Positions 45,490 through 54,806 of a stretch of DNA of 64,000 nucleotides are shown here, one piece after another; the stretch's first letter is position 1, and each line of letters opens with the position of its first letter. This DNA is from Sphingomonas lacusdianchii. Lineage in GTDB: Bacteria; Pseudomonadota; Alphaproteobacteria; Sphingomonadales; Sphingomonadaceae. The position numbers and the translations under genes are program-made. Location: contig NZ_JAKRET010000012.1 in assembly GCF_022664395.1 (NCBI RefSeq), forward strand, positions 96,836 through 160,835, in the 5' to 3' direction. The notes beneath the pieces were generated by a model. The model did not search any database, was not told where the DNA came from, and saw only the letters and a program-made list of their open reading frames with translations.

Positions 45490-46427
45490 AGGGATTGAAC
45501 ACGACGTTCGACCCGTTGCTGGCGCGGATGCGCTATCGCCCGGCGGCAGCGGCCGCACGGCGGCGGGGGATGACCACGGCACCCGCCCCGGCACGCGTCG
45601 TACAGATTGCGCGCCCTTCGCGTGCGCGGGCCAATTGGCGGTTCGAACTGGTACTCGCCGCGATCGGCATCGCACTGATGCTGTTCCTCGCGGTGCCGGC
45701 GATGGCGCAGGCGGTCCCCGCCGCGCCCGCCCCTGCCCCCGGTGCCGCCGACGCGCTCGACCGGGCGCTGGGGCAGCTGGGCGGCGGCAACGACGCGCCG
45801 ATGGCGCTGTCGCTGCAGATCCTCATCATCATGGGGCTGTTGTCGGTCCTGCCCGGCATCTTGCTGATGATGACCAGCTTCACCCGGATCATCATCGTGC
45901 TGGCGGTGCTGCGCCAGGCGCTGGGCCTGCAACAGACCCCGCCCAATCAGGTGCTGATCGGCCTGTCGCTGTTCCTGTCGCTGTTCGTGATGTCGCCGGT
46001 GATCGGTCGGATCAACGAGACCGCGATCAAGCCCTATGCCGCCGGGCAGATCAGTTCGACGCAGATGATCCAGAATGCCAGCCTGCCGCTGCACGCCTTC
46101 ATGCTGAAACAGACCCGCACCAAGGACGTGACGATGTTCGCGCAGATGGCGAAGAGCGGCCCGATCGCCCAGCCCGCCGATACGCCGTTCTCGATCCTGC
46201 TGCCTGCGTTCGTCACGTCGGAACTCAAGACCGCATTCCAGATCGCGTTCCTGATCTTCCTGCCGTTCATCGTCATCGATCTGGTGGTGGCGACGGTGCT
46301 GATGTCGCTGGGGATGATGATGTTGTCGCCGACGATCATATCGTTGCCGTTCAAGCTGCTGCTGTTCGTGCTGGTCGATGGCTGGGCGCTGACCATGGGC
46401 AGTCTTGCCGCCTCTTTCGTGAGTTAG
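45486..46427 (+). CDS. fliP: Flagellar biosynthetic protein FliP, N-terminally extended
   Basis: Core of the type III export gate, 313 residues from the GTG at 45486 that overlaps the fliO stop. The conserved part starts near residue 100: [48 protein letters not shown], then [21 protein letters not shown] and [20 protein letters not shown] signal-peptide-like segment ending PAMAQA is near residues 52-76, preceded by about 50 basic Ala/Arg-rich residues. That is unusual for a secreted-signal protein; an ATG at 45570 would shorten the extension. Confidence 0.94.
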   Translation: MKGLNTTFDPLLARMRYRPAAAAARRRGMTTAPAPARVVQIARPSRARANWRFELVLAAIGIALMLFLAVPAMAQAVPAAPAPAPGAADALDRALGQLGGGNDAPMALSLQILIIMGLLSVLPGILLMMTSFTRIIIVLAVLRQALGLQQTPPNQVLIGLSLFLSLFVMSPVIGRINETAIKPYAAGQISSTQMIQNASLPLHAFMLKQTRTKDVTMFAQMAKSGPIAQPADTPFSILLPAFVTSELKTAFQIAFLIFLPFIVIDLVVATVLMSLGMMMLSPTIISLPFKLLLFVLVDGWALTMGSLAASFVS

Positions 46428-46432
46428 CACAG

Positions 46433-46702
46433 ATGGACGCGGGCTATTTCATGACCGTCGCGCGCGAGGCGATGTGGGTGCTGGCGCTGGTCGCGGCGCC
46501 GATTTTGATCCCGGCGCTGGTGTCGGGTCTGATCCTCGGCATGATCCAGGCGGCGACGTCGATCAACGAACAGACGCTGTCGTTCGTGCCGAAGCTGGCG
46601 GTGGTCGGCATCAGCCTCGCGGTGTTCGGCGGCATGATCCTCGGCCTGCTGAGCGATTTCACGACCAGCATCTTCGAGCGGATTCCGGATCTGGTGCGAT
46701 AG
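46433..46702 (+). CDS. fliQ: Flagellar biosynthetic protein FliQ
   Basis: 89-residue export-gate protein with two membrane hairpins: MDAGYFMTVAREAMWVLALVAAPILIPALVSGLILGMIQAATSINEQTLSFVPKL is the family signature. Five bases separate it from fliP. Confidence 0.95.
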   Translation: MDAGYFMTVAREAMWVLALVAAPILIPALVSGLILGMIQAATSINEQTLSFVPKLAVVGISLAVFGGMILGLLSDFTTSIFERIPDLVR

Positions 46703-46757
46703 GCGATGGCGGGGTCACTCCCCTTTGGCGTCGCGCGATCCGGCCCAGCCCCTGACC

Positions 46758-46847
46758 GTACCCCGGCGAAGGCCGGGGTCCAGTTTCGGGCCGCTTCGAT
46801 CGAGCCGCTGACGTCCTCCGACTGGGCCCCGGCCTTTGCCGGGGTAC
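46758..46847. repeat. Palindromic repeat, family C, inside the flagellar operon
   Basis: GTACCCCGGCGAAGGCCGGGG (46758-46778) and its inverted copy ending CCGGGGTAC (46825-46847) fill most of the 206-base gap between fliQ and fliR. Relatives are at 56339-56424 and, less similar, 60838-60913. Confidence 0.75.
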
Positions 46848-46908
46848 GGGTGTGCATGGGCACGCGGAGGGCATCTGCGGCGGCATGCCGAAGCTTGGGT
46901 GTCACCCC

Positions 46909-47691
46909 ATGCTAGGCTTCGGCCTCGCGGTCGAGCCGCAGCTCTGGGCGCTGCTCTTCACCATGGTGCGGGTCGGGGCGGCGTTCATCGTCGCGCCGGT
47001 GTTCGGGGCGGTGGCGATGCCGGTGCAGGTGCGGGTGCTCCTGTCGGGAGCGATCGCGGTACTGGTGCTGCATGCGCAGGCCTTCGCCATTCCGACCGAA
47101 ATCTTCTCGCTGACCACCTTCCTCAGCATCGCGGCGGAGGGGCTGGTTGGTCTCGCCATCGGCTTCGTGCTCCAGATCGCGTTCGCGGCTCCGCTGATCG
47201 CCGCCGAAGTCATCGGCATGTCGATGGGCATCGGCTTCGCAGCGATGGTCGATCCGCAGAACGGCGCGCAAAGCCCGGCGCTCGGTACCTTCCTGTCGGT
47301 GTTGCTGACGCTGCTGTTCCTGTCGTTCGACGGGCATCTGATCCTGATCGACCTGATCGTGCGATCCTATGAACTGCTGCCGCCGGGTGCGGCGTGGCTG
47401 TCGCCCGCCAAGCTGGAGAATATCGCGATCTTCGGCGGTTACGCCTTTCTGTCGGGACTGTTGCTGGCTTTGCCGGTCGGGTTCCTGCTGCTCTGCCTGA
47501 ACCTCGTCATGGGCATGTTGTCGCGCTCCGCCCCGGCACTGAACCTGTTCGCGGTCGGGCTGCCGGCCAGCCTGTTCGTCGGGGTGATCGCGATGTTCGT
47601 CGCATTGCCGGCGATGACCGACTATATGCTGGTGATCGTGCAGGAGGCGCTCGACGCCGCGCAGAGGCTGGTGCTGGGAGGCGCTGGATGA
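46909..47691 (+). CDS. fliR: Flagellar biosynthetic protein FliR
   Basis: Export-gate membrane protein, 260 residues with about six membrane segments. ALLFTMVRVGAAFIVAPVFG, FLSIAAEGLVGLAIGFVLQIAFAAPLIAAEVIGMSMGIGFAAMVDPQNG and LPVGFLLLCLNLVMGMLSRSAPALNLFAVGLP are characteristic. The ATG at 46909 fits the family; an upstream start adds repeat-encoded residues. It overlaps flhB by four bases. Confidence 0.94.
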   Translation: MLGFGLAVEPQLWALLFTMVRVGAAFIVAPVFGAVAMPVQVRVLLSGAIAVLVLHAQAFAIPTEIFSLTTFLSIAAEGLVGLAIGFVLQIAFAAPLIAAEVIGMSMGIGFAAMVDPQNGAQSPALGTFLSVLLTLLFLSFDGHLILIDLIVRSYELLPPGAAWLSPAKLENIAIFGGYAFLSGLLLALPVGFLLLCLNLVMGMLSRSAPALNLFAVGLPASLFVGVIAMFVALPAMTDYMLVIVQEALDAAQRLVLGGAG

Positions 47692-48806
47692 GCGAGGATA
47701 AAACCGAAAGCCCGACACAGAAGCGCCTCGACAAGGCGCGCGAAGACGGGGACATCCTCAAATCCAAGGAACTGGGCACCGCGCTGGTCGTGCTGGCCGG
47801 GTGCGGCTGGCTGGCGATGTTCGGGCCGTCGCTGGTCGCGGCGTGCAAGGCGGTGATGACCGCCAGCTTCCGGTTCGGCCGTGCCGATGTCGAGGATTTC
47901 CAGCCATGGCGCCCGCTGGTCGAGGCGGGGTGGAAACTGGCGATGCCGGTCGGCAGCGTGCTGATCTTCGCGGTCGTCGCCGGCATCGTGACGCAGGCGG
48001 GGCTGACCGGCATCAAGTTCAACGGTGGCGCGCTGGCGCCCAAGGGGTCGCGGATCAACCCGGCATCGGGAATGAAGCGCATCTTCGGGCCGCAGGGCTG
48101 GATCGAACTCGGCAAGTCGCTGCTGAAGGTCATCCTGCTCGGCGCGATCGGCTATGTAATGCTTAAATCGGCCGCGGTCAGCTCGATGGGGCTGGTGTCG
48201 TCGAACGTCGAACAGGCGATTTCGGACCTCGGCGGCACGTTCCTGACGCTGTTGTTCGTGATGGCGGGCGGGCTGGTGCTGATCGCCGGGCTCGACGTGC
48301 CGCTGGCGATCTTCCAGCGGATGCAGCGCCTGCAGATGACCAAGCAGGAAGTGCGCGACGAGCATAAGGAAAGCGATGGCGATCCGCATGTGAAGGCGCA
48401 GATTCGTCAGCGCCGCCACGAAATCCTGAAGGGCGGGTTCAAGGCCGCGGTGGGCGAGGCGCATGTCGTGCTGACCAACCCGACCCATTTCGCCGTCGCG
48501 CTGCGCTACGACCATGGGCGCGATCAGGTGCCGGTGGTGGTCGCCAAGGGACGCGGCGCCACCGCGCTGGCGATCCGCGAACTGGCAGCGGAGGCGAGGA
48601 TCCCGATGCTCGAATATCCGCAGCTCGCCCGCGCCGTCTATTACACCAGCAAGCAGGGGCAGGAGATTCGCGACGACCTGTACCTCGCGATCGCGACGGT
48701 GCTGGCGTTCGTGTTCGGCGTCAACCGGCAGGCGGGCGGCATCCAGCCGCCGGTCACCGTGCCGCCCGAGGCGCGGTTCGACGAGAACGGAAAGATTTCC
48801 GCTTAA
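47688..48806 (+). CDS. flhB: Flagellar export switch protein FlhB
   Basis: Specificity-switch protein of the export gate, 372 residues. The N-terminus SEDKTESPTQKRLDKAREDGDILKS is typical. Four membrane segments lie at about 30-210. The cytoplasmic domain contains the autocleavage NPTH (VVLTNPTHFAVALRYD) near residue 268, and the end is VFGVNRQAGG plus a short tail. Substrate switching would involve FliK at 41053. Confidence 0.96.
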   Translation: MSEDKTESPTQKRLDKAREDGDILKSKELGTALVVLAGCGWLAMFGPSLVAACKAVMTASFRFGRADVEDFQPWRPLVEAGWKLAMPVGSVLIFAVVAGIVTQAGLTGIKFNGGALAPKGSRINPASGMKRIFGPQGWIELGKSLLKVILLGAIGYVMLKSAAVSSMGLVSSNVEQAISDLGGTFLTLLFVMAGGLVLIAGLDVPLAIFQRMQRLQMTKQEVRDEHKESDGDPHVKAQIRQRRHEILKGGFKAAVGEAHVVLTNPTHFAVALRYDHGRDQVPVVVAKGRGATALAIRELAAEARIPMLEYPQLARAVYYTSKQGQEIRDDLYLAIATVLAFVFGVNRQAGGIQPPVTVPPEARFDENGKISA

Positions 48807-48871
48807 AGGCCGCTAAAGATTTCCGCGCGTCTGCCGCTTGATGGAGTGAGAGTTCGCGCGGGGAGTAGACG

Positions 48872-50368
48872 ATGGCGATCACGACCAGCAGTGCGACCGC
48901 GTCGACCCCGACGACCACCACGACCAAGGCGACGACCCCCAACCTCGCCAATGCGCTGGGCGCCGGATCGGGCGTCGATACGACCGCGCTGGTCAAGAGC
49001 CTGGTCGAAGCGCAGTTCGCCAACAAGAATGCGCAGCTGACCAAGAAGTCCGAGACGCTGACCGCGCAGATTTCGGCGGTGTCCGAACTGAAATCGGGCA
49101 TTTCCGGCTTTGCCAGCGCGCTGCAGACGCTGGCCGAGACCGGCGGCCTGTCGACCCAGCTGAGCAGCAGCGGATCGGCGGTCAAGGTATCGGCAGCGAG
49201 CGGCAAGACCGTCACCAGCCTGAACGCCAGCGTCTCGGTCGCGCGGCTCGCTTCGTCGCAGGTCGCGGTGACCAAGGAGTCGTTCAGCACCACCGCGTCG
49301 GTCGGCACCGGTACGCTCCAGCTCAAACTGGGCAGCGTCGGGTCGGACGGCACCTTCACCGCCAACGGGACGACGATCCCGCCGATCACCATCACGTCTA
49401 GCGACGCGGCGTCGCTGCAGGGGGTCGCCGACAAGATCACCGCCGCCAAGGCCGGGGTCACCGCCAGCGTCGTGACCGACGCCAATGGCCAGCGCCTCGT
49501 CCTGCGCAGCACCGACGGCGCGAACCAGGCATTCACCCTGACCGCGACCCCCGACAGCAGCAGCGCATCGCCGGGGCTGGAGCGGCTGAACGTCGATTTC
49601 GACACCGCCACCACCGATGGCGCCGAGATCGTGACCCGCGCGGGCAATGCCGTGTTCAGCGTCGACGGCGTGCCGATGGTCAGTGCGTCGAACACCATCA
49701 CCGGTACCGACGGCGTCAAGATGGAGCTGAAGGCGGTGACGACCGACGGCCCGGTGACGCTCAGTTCCTCGACGCCGACCGACGCGTTGAAGGACGCGGT
49801 CAACAACGTCGTCGCCGCCTATAACGAGATGCTGGCGTCGGTGAACAAGGCGACCGACGCGATCACCGGCGACCTGCGCGCCGATCCGGCGGCGCTGGCG
49901 CTCAAGCGGTCGTTGCAGAAGCTGACCGTCGCCGACCTGACCGGCAAGACCGACGGCAGCCCGAAGACATTGGCATCGATCGGCATCGCCACCAACAATG
50001 ACGGCACGCTGCGCGTCAACAAGGATGCGCTGGCCACGGCGCTGGCGAACAATCCGCAGGCGATCGAGGCGATGTTCGCCGCGGGCACCGGCACCGATCA
50101 GGCGACCGGCACCTCGCTGCCCGCCACGCTGAACCGCATCGCCGCCTCCGCCAAGAGCACGACGCTGGGCCTCGGCGCCAGCGACAAGCGCTATGCCGAC
50201 GCGCAGGGCGTGCTGGCCAAGGAACAGGCCAAGGTCGCCGAACAGACCGACCAGACCTCCACCCGGATGACGCAGCAGTTCGCGGCGTCCGAAGCCCGGG
50301 TCGCGGCGTACAAGGCCCAGCAGACCTTCATGGAAAACCAGATCAAGATGTGGACGCGGAGCGAATAA
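48872..50368 (+). CDS. fliD: Flagellar filament cap protein FliD
   Basis: Capping protein for filament growth, 498 residues. After a Thr/Ser-rich arm the conserved N-terminal coil GSGVDTTALVKSLVEAQFANKN is seen near residues 32-55. The D2/D3 region includes SVARLASSQVAVTKES and an atypical Ser/Thr-rich central part. The C-terminal domain has LKDAVNNVVAAYNEMLASVNKAT, LASIGIATNNDGTLRVNKDAL and the last helix MENQIKMWTRSE. The start follows flhB after 65 bases; its stop overlaps fliS. Confidence 0.92.
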   Translation: MAITTSSATASTPTTTTTKATTPNLANALGAGSGVDTTALVKSLVEAQFANKNAQLTKKSETLTAQISAVSELKSGISGFASALQTLAETGGLSTQLSSSGSAVKVSAASGKTVTSLNASVSVARLASSQVAVTKESFSTTASVGTGTLQLKLGSVGSDGTFTANGTTIPPITITSSDAASLQGVADKITAAKAGVTASVVTDANGQRLVLRSTDGANQAFTLTATPDSSSASPGLERLNVDFDTATTDGAEIVTRAGNAVFSVDGVPMVSASNTITGTDGVKMELKAVTTDGPVTLSSSTPTDALKDAVNNVVAAYNEMLASVNKATDAITGDLRADPAALALKRSLQKLTVADLTGKTDGSPKTLASIGIATNNDGTLRVNKDALATALANNPQAIEAMFAAGTGTDQATGTSLPATLNRIAASAKSTTLGLGASDKRYADAQGVLAKEQAKVAEQTDQTSTRMTQQFAASEARVAAYKAQQTFMENQIKMWTRSE

Positions 50369-50769
50369 TGACCCGCTATGCCACCGCCCTGGCGGGCGAT
50401 CCCGCCCAGACCTATCGCTCGGTCGACCTTGCCGCGCGCACCGGCGGCGCCGACCCGCATGCTTTGGTGTCGCTGCTGTACGAGGAAGCGATCCGCGCGC
50501 TGCGATCGGCGGCATGGGCGACCGACAACCGCCAATATGCGATGAAGGGCGACCGCGTGACCCGTGCGACCGCGATCCTGTTCGCGCTAGAAGCGGGTCT
50601 CGATTTCGACAAGGGCGGCGACCTGTCGCAGACGCTATCGCGGCTCTATACGGGTCTGCGCGAACAGATCGTCAATGCCAGCATCGGACAGGATTCGCAG
50701 CCCTTCCTGAACGCCGCCGCGTCGCTGACCGACATCGCCGAGGCGTGGGAGGCGGTTCGGCCGCGATAG
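50368..50769 (+). CDS. fliS: Flagellar export chaperone FliS
   Basis: Flagellin-binding cytoplasmic chaperone, 133 residues, four-helix bundle. ALVSLLYEEAIRALRSAAWA and KGDRVTRATAILFALEAGLDFDKGGDLSQTLSRLYTGLREQIVNA follow the family. The ATG shares its A with the last base of the fliD TAA. It is the last gene of the flagellar run. Confidence 0.93.
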   Translation: MTRYATALAGDPAQTYRSVDLAARTGGADPHALVSLLYEEAIRALRSAAWATDNRQYAMKGDRVTRATAILFALEAGLDFDKGGDLSQTLSRLYTGLREQIVNASIGQDSQPFLNAAASLTDIAEAWEAVRPR

Positions 50770-50849
50770 ATCGGAAGGCCGGACGCACGCGAAGAGCGAT
50801 CTACATCCATTGGAGTTTCGGTTTCCGGGGTTGGATGACACATGTAGAA

Positions 50850-50964
50850 CCGTTCGTGCTGAGTAGGGGCTGAGCGAAGTCGAAGACCCGTATCGAAGCA
50901 CCCTCCACAGACGGTCCTTCGATACGCCATTTCGACAAGCTCAATGGCTACTCAGGACGAACGG
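50850..50964. repeat. Intergenic imperfect palindrome, family A, copy 3
   Basis: CCGTTCGTGCTGAGTAGGGG to CTACTCAGGACGAACGGG ends with CGTATCGAAG/CTTCGATACG inner arms and TTTCGACAAGCTCAATGG, very close to the copy at 3406-3520. The rest of the 333-base gap 50770-51102 shows no gene. Confidence 0.8.
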
Positions 50965-51102
50965 GTTACGCTCATATCGGCTTGCTCTCATCAGCGGGCG
51001 GCAAAAGACGACGCGCGGCCCCGGCGGCGGGCGACGCTATGGTGCGCCACTCCCCCTTCTCAACGGTGGCATCGCCGCGCCCGATCCGCTAGCGGTGCGC
51101 GC

Positions 51103-51636
51103 ATGAAGCAACCGCATATCGTCGCGCTGGGGGGCACGCTGCGCCCGACTTCGGGGACCGCCGCCGCGCTGGAACGCGCGCTGGGCCATGCCAAGATGCT
51201 GGGCGCACGCACCACGTTGCTGACCGGACCGGCGATCGACTTTCCGAACTACGAACCCGAAACGGCGGGTAGCAACGCGCGGATCCAGTCGTTCCTGCGC
51301 GCGCTGCGCGACGCCGACGGGATCATCATCGGGTCGCCCGGCTATCACGGGACGCTGTCGGGGCTGGTCAAGAATGCGCTCGACCATGTCGAGATGCTGC
51401 GCCGCGACGACCGCGTCTATTTCGACGGCATGCCGGTCGGGCTGGTCGCGACGGCGGCGGGATGGCAGGCGGCGGTGGCGACGCTCGGCACGCTGCGCAC
51501 CGTAGCGCATGCGCTGCGCGGCTGGCCGACGCCGATCGGGGTCGCGATCAACACCGTCGAGGATGGCGCGATCGACAAGGCCGATATGCAGTTGCGGCTG
51601 ATGGTCGAACAGATGATCGGCTTCGTCGCGCGGTAG
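51103..51636 (+). CDS. NADPH-dependent FMN reductase
   Basis: Flavodoxin-like FMN/azo-reductase family protein, 177 residues. The phosphate-binding loop GGTLRPTSGTA lies at residues 9-19, GIIIGSPGYHGTLSGLVKNALDHVE near 75-98, and VGLVATAAGWQAAVATLGTLRTV after 110. The substrate is unknown (flavin, quinone or azo compounds are typical). It is monocistronic, followed by a large hairpin. Confidence 0.9.
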   Translation: MKQPHIVALGGTLRPTSGTAAALERALGHAKMLGARTTLLTGPAIDFPNYEPETAGSNARIQSFLRALRDADGIIIGSPGYHGTLSGLVKNALDHVEMLRRDDRVYFDGMPVGLVATAAGWQAAVATLGTLRTVAHALRGWPTPIGVAINTVEDGAIDKADMQLRLMVEQMIGFVAR

Positions 51637-51658
51637 AGGCCGATCCACGTGTGTGGAA

Positions 51659-51740
51659 GCGGCACCGGCCCACTCCCCCACCCGACCACCCACAGCATAT
51701 CCTGACTGGGTGGTCGGGTGGGGAAGTGGGCCGGTGCCGC
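51659..51740. repeat. Very long hairpin, 34-base arms
   Basis: The left arm 51659-51692 and right arm 51707-51740 are complementary at 33 of 34 positions, with a 14-base loop. The core is GGCACCGGCCCACT(C/T)CCCCA. There is no T-tract. It sits between the FMN reductase stop and lysA and could act as a terminator or a structured element. Confidence 0.9.
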
Positions 51741-51828
51741 CCTGATCCAGCCTTTCCGGATCGGACTCAACGGCCATCGACACGTTCGGCCATTCTCATT
51801 GCGCGCGCGCCGTTCTAAAGGCGGGCGC

Positions 51829-53094
51829 ATGGATTGCTTCACCCTGCGCGACGGCACGCTCCATGCCGAGGATGTCAGCCTGCCCGCCATCGCCGATGCG
51901 GTCGGGACGCCGGTCTATGTCTATTCGACCGCGACGCTGGAACGTCATGTCCGCGTGTTCCGCGATGCGGTGGCGGGGCTGGGCACGGGCGAGCCGCTGG
52001 TCGCCTTTGCGGTAAAGGCCAATCCGAACAAGGCGGTGCTGGCGACGCTCGCCCGCGCAGGCATGGGGGCCGATGTGGTGTCGGGCGGCGAGCTGTACCG
52101 TGCGCTCGACGCCGGGATCGATCCCGACAAGATCGTCTTTTCGGGCGTCGGCAAGACCGCGGCGGAGATGGCGCAGGGGCTGAACGCCGGCATCGGCCAG
52201 TTCAACATCGAATCCGAACCCGAACTCGACATGCTCTCCGCCGTCGCCTGCTCGCTGGGCAAGGTCGCGCGCATCGCCATTCGGGTGAACCCCGACGTGG
52301 TCGCCGGCACCCATGCGAAGATCTCGACCGGGGGCAAGGAGAACAAGTTCGGCATCGATTACCATGCCGCCCCCGCCGCCTATGCCCATGCCGCGTCGCT
52401 GCCGGGGATCGAGGTCCGCGGCGTCGCGGTCCATATCGGCAGCCAGCTTACCGACCTGTTGCCGCTGGAGGCCGCGTTCGGCCGGGTCGGTGCGCTGATC
52501 CGCGACCTGCGTGCCGCCGGCCACGACATTACCCATGCCGATCTCGGCGGCGGCTTGGGCGTCCCCTATGATCCGGCAAAGCCGCTGCCGCCCTCCCCCG
52601 CCGATTATGGCGCGATGGTCGCGCGGGCGACGGCGGGCTGGGACGCGCGGCTGATGTTCGAACCCGGCCGGCTGATCGTCGCCAATGCCGGGGTGCTGGT
52701 GTCGCGCGTGATCCGCGTGAAGCATGGCGCGACCGCGCCGTTCGTCGTCGTCGATGCGGCGATGAACGACCTGCTGCGCCCCAGCCTCTACGACGCCTAT
52801 CACGACATCCGCGCGGTCACCCCGACCGGGGAGCGCGCCGTGACCAACATCGTCGGCCCGGTGTGCGAGACCGGCGATACCTTCGCACTGGGTCGCGCGA
52901 TGGACGTGGTCGCCGCCGACGATCTGGTCGCGTTCATGACCGCCGGTGCGTACGGCGCGACCATGGCGTCGACCTACAATTCGCGCGCGCTGGTGCCCGA
53001 GGTGCTGGTGTCGGGCGATCAATTCGCGGTGGTGCGCGAACGGCCGCCGATCGAGGCGCTGGCGCAGGCCGATCGCCTGCCGCCCTGGCTGTGA
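51829..53094 (+). CDS. lysA: Diaminopimelate decarboxylase
   Basis: PLP enzyme converting meso-diaminopimelate to L-lysine, last step of lysine synthesis. 421 residues, fold III. The PLP lysine is in FAVKANPNKAVL near residue 60. Other motifs: VVSGGELYRAL, KFGIDYHAAP, VHIGSQLTDL, DLGGGLGVPYD, FEPGRLIVANAGVLV, GPVCETGDTFALGR and the C-terminal GAYGATMASTYNSRALVPEVLV. The ATG at 51829 matches the family N-terminus. Its stop overlaps cysG. Confidence 0.96.
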   Translation: MDCFTLRDGTLHAEDVSLPAIADAVGTPVYVYSTATLERHVRVFRDAVAGLGTGEPLVAFAVKANPNKAVLATLARAGMGADVVSGGELYRALDAGIDPDKIVFSGVGKTAAEMAQGLNAGIGQFNIESEPELDMLSAVACSLGKVARIAIRVNPDVVAGTHAKISTGGKENKFGIDYHAAPAAYAHAASLPGIEVRGVAVHIGSQLTDLLPLEAAFGRVGALIRDLRAAGHDITHADLGGGLGVPYDPAKPLPPSPADYGAMVARATAGWDARLMFEPGRLIVANAGVLVSRVIRVKHGATAPFVVVDAAMNDLLRPSLYDAYHDIRAVTPTGERAVTNIVGPVCETGDTFALGRAMDVVAADDLVAFMTAGAYGATMASTYNSRALVPEVLVSGDQFAVVRERPPIEALAQADRLPPWL

Positions 53095-53846
53095 ACGGGC
53101 TGCCGATCCTGCTGCGCACTGCCGGGCGCAGCGTTATCCTGATCGGCGAGGGTGAGGCCGCCGACGCCAAGCGCCGCCTGCTCGAACGCAGCGGGCTGAG
53201 CGTCGTCGCCGACGCCGCCGACGCGCGCATCGCGGTGGTGGCGGTCGAGGACGATGCGGAAGCGCGCGCCGCGATCGATGCGCTCAAGGCGCGCGGCATC
53301 CTCGTCAACGCGGTCGACCGCCCCGCCGATTGCGACTTCACCCTGCCCGCGATCGTCGACCGCTCGCCGATCCTGATCGCGATCTCGACCGGCGGCGTAT
53401 CGGCAGGGCTGGCGGCGGCGATCCGACAGCGGCTGGAGGCGATCCTCCCCGCCGGGGTCGGGCGACTGGCCGAGGGGCTGGGCGCCGCCCGCGCGAAGTT
53501 GCGTATCCGCTTCCCCGATGGCGGCGACCGCCGCCGCGCAATCGGCGCGGCGATCGCCGCCGGCGGTCCGCTCGACCCGATGGTGCGCCATGCCGACGAT
53601 GCCGTCGCGGCGTGGCTGGCGGGTGCCGCCCCGGTCGCGGGCCGGGTCGAGACGATCCGGCTGCGTTCGGCAGATCCCGACGACCTGACCCTGCGTGAGG
53701 CCCGCTGGCTGGGACAGGCCGACCGCATCCACCACACGTCCGACGTGCCGCCCGCAATCCTCGATCGCGCGCGGGCGGATGCGGTACGGATCGAGGGACC
53801 GGTACCCGCCGAACCGCTTCCGGGCCTGACGATCGACCTCGCATGA
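53091..53846 (+). CDS. cysG: Precorrin-2 dehydrogenase/sirohydrochlorin ferrochelatase domain protein
   Basis: Siroheme synthase N-terminal (Met8-type) protein, 251 residues, for siroheme used by sulfite/nitrite reductases. The Rossmann start is GRSVILIGEGEAADAKRRLLERSG, with NAVDRPADCDFTLPAIVDRSPILIAISTGGVSAGLAAAIRQRLE, the family core. The C-terminal 100 residues are a truncated, divergent part without the full SUMT methyltransferase (which would need about 250 more). It starts at GTG 53091 overlapping lysA and its end overlaps zntB. Confidence 0.85.
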   Translation: MNGLPILLRTAGRSVILIGEGEAADAKRRLLERSGLSVVADAADARIAVVAVEDDAEARAAIDALKARGILVNAVDRPADCDFTLPAIVDRSPILIAISTGGVSAGLAAAIRQRLEAILPAGVGRLAEGLGAARAKLRIRFPDGGDRRRAIGAAIAAGGPLDPMVRHADDAVAAWLAGAAPVAGRVETIRLRSADPDDLTLREARWLGQADRIHHTSDVPPAILDRARADAVRIEGPVPAEPLPGLTIDLA

Positions 53847-54796
53847 AGTGCCGCGCATGGCATATCGCCGGGGGCCGGACGACGCCGGTCGATCCGCTGG
53901 CGGCGGCCGATACCAGCGGCGGCTTCACCTGGATCCACCTGCATGGCGAGGGGGAGGCGGTCGCCGCGTGGCTGCGTGACCATGCCCATCTGCCCGACTA
54001 TGTCATCGACCCGCTGACCGCGGTCGAGACGCGCCCGCGCTGCGACGCGATCGGCAAGGGCGCGTTCGTCAACCTGCGCGGCCTGTCCGACGATGTGCTG
54101 ACCAGCGCCGATCCGCTCGCCTCGGTCCGGCTCTATGCCAGCGCCGGACGGGTCCATTCGGTGACCCGGCGCAAGCTGACCGCGTTCCACACCGTCGTCG
54201 ACCGGGTCGAGGGTGGCGCGGTGGCCGATCCCGGCGACCTGATCGTCGCCTTTGCCAGCGCCATCACCGAAGAACTCGACCCGCTGATCGCCGATCTCGG
54301 CGATACGCTCGACGAATGCGAGGAGGCGCTCGACCCCGCCCGCATCTTCGAACAGCGCCGCGCCGTCACCCACACCCGCGTCCGCGCGATCGGCTATCGC
54401 CGCTTCCTCGTGCCGCAGCGCTCCGCGCTCGAAAAGCTGGGGCAGTTGCCCGGCGACTGGCTGCAACAGGACGATCGCCTGCACCTCGCCGCCGCCGCCG
54501 ACCGTGCCGCGCGCATGGCGGAGGAGGTCGATTCGATCCGCGAACGTGCCGCGTTGATCCACGAAACGCTGACCGACCTGCGCGCCGAACAGCTCGATCA
54601 GCGCTCGCTCCAGATCGCGATCGTGGCGATGGTGTTCCTGCCGCTGACCTTCGTCACCGGCCTGCTCGGCATGAATGTGAAGGGCATTCCCTTTGCCGAC
54701 GAACCCTGGGCGTTCGCCGGGGTCGTCGGGCTGTGCATCGCCATGAGCGCAGGCATCGTCGCATGGTTCGTGCGCAAACACTGGATCGGGCGGTAG
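53843..54796 (+). CDS. zntB: CorA-family metal transporter, ZntB-like
   Basis: Pentameric divalent-cation channel/exporter, 317 residues. A large cytoplasmic domain (FTWIHLHGEGEAVAAWLRDH, YVIDPLTAVETRPRCDAIGKGAFVNLRG) is followed by a long helix, then two membrane helices. The pore motif is GMNVKGIP rather than the GMN-x-E-x-MP of CorA, and its preceding helix is MVFLPLTFVTGLLG. ZntB proteins move Zn2+; CorA-type Mg2+ transport cannot be excluded. Translationally coupled to cysG. Confidence 0.88.
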   Translation: MKCRAWHIAGGRTTPVDPLAAADTSGGFTWIHLHGEGEAVAAWLRDHAHLPDYVIDPLTAVETRPRCDAIGKGAFVNLRGLSDDVLTSADPLASVRLYASAGRVHSVTRRKLTAFHTVVDRVEGGAVADPGDLIVAFASAITEELDPLIADLGDTLDECEEALDPARIFEQRRAVTHTRVRAIGYRRFLVPQRSALEKLGQLPGDWLQQDDRLHLAAAADRAARMAEEVDSIRERAALIHETLTDLRAEQLDQRSLQIAIVAMVFLPLTFVTGLLGMNVKGIPFADEPWAFAGVVGLCIAMSAGIVAWFVRKHWIGR

Positions 54797-54806
54797 CGCC
54801 CGAAGC

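Noticed and set aside
53091..53846. Full-length trifunctional siroheme synthase CysG
   Set aside because: The uroporphyrinogen methyltransferase part is missing; only the dehydrogenase/ferrochelatase portion is present.
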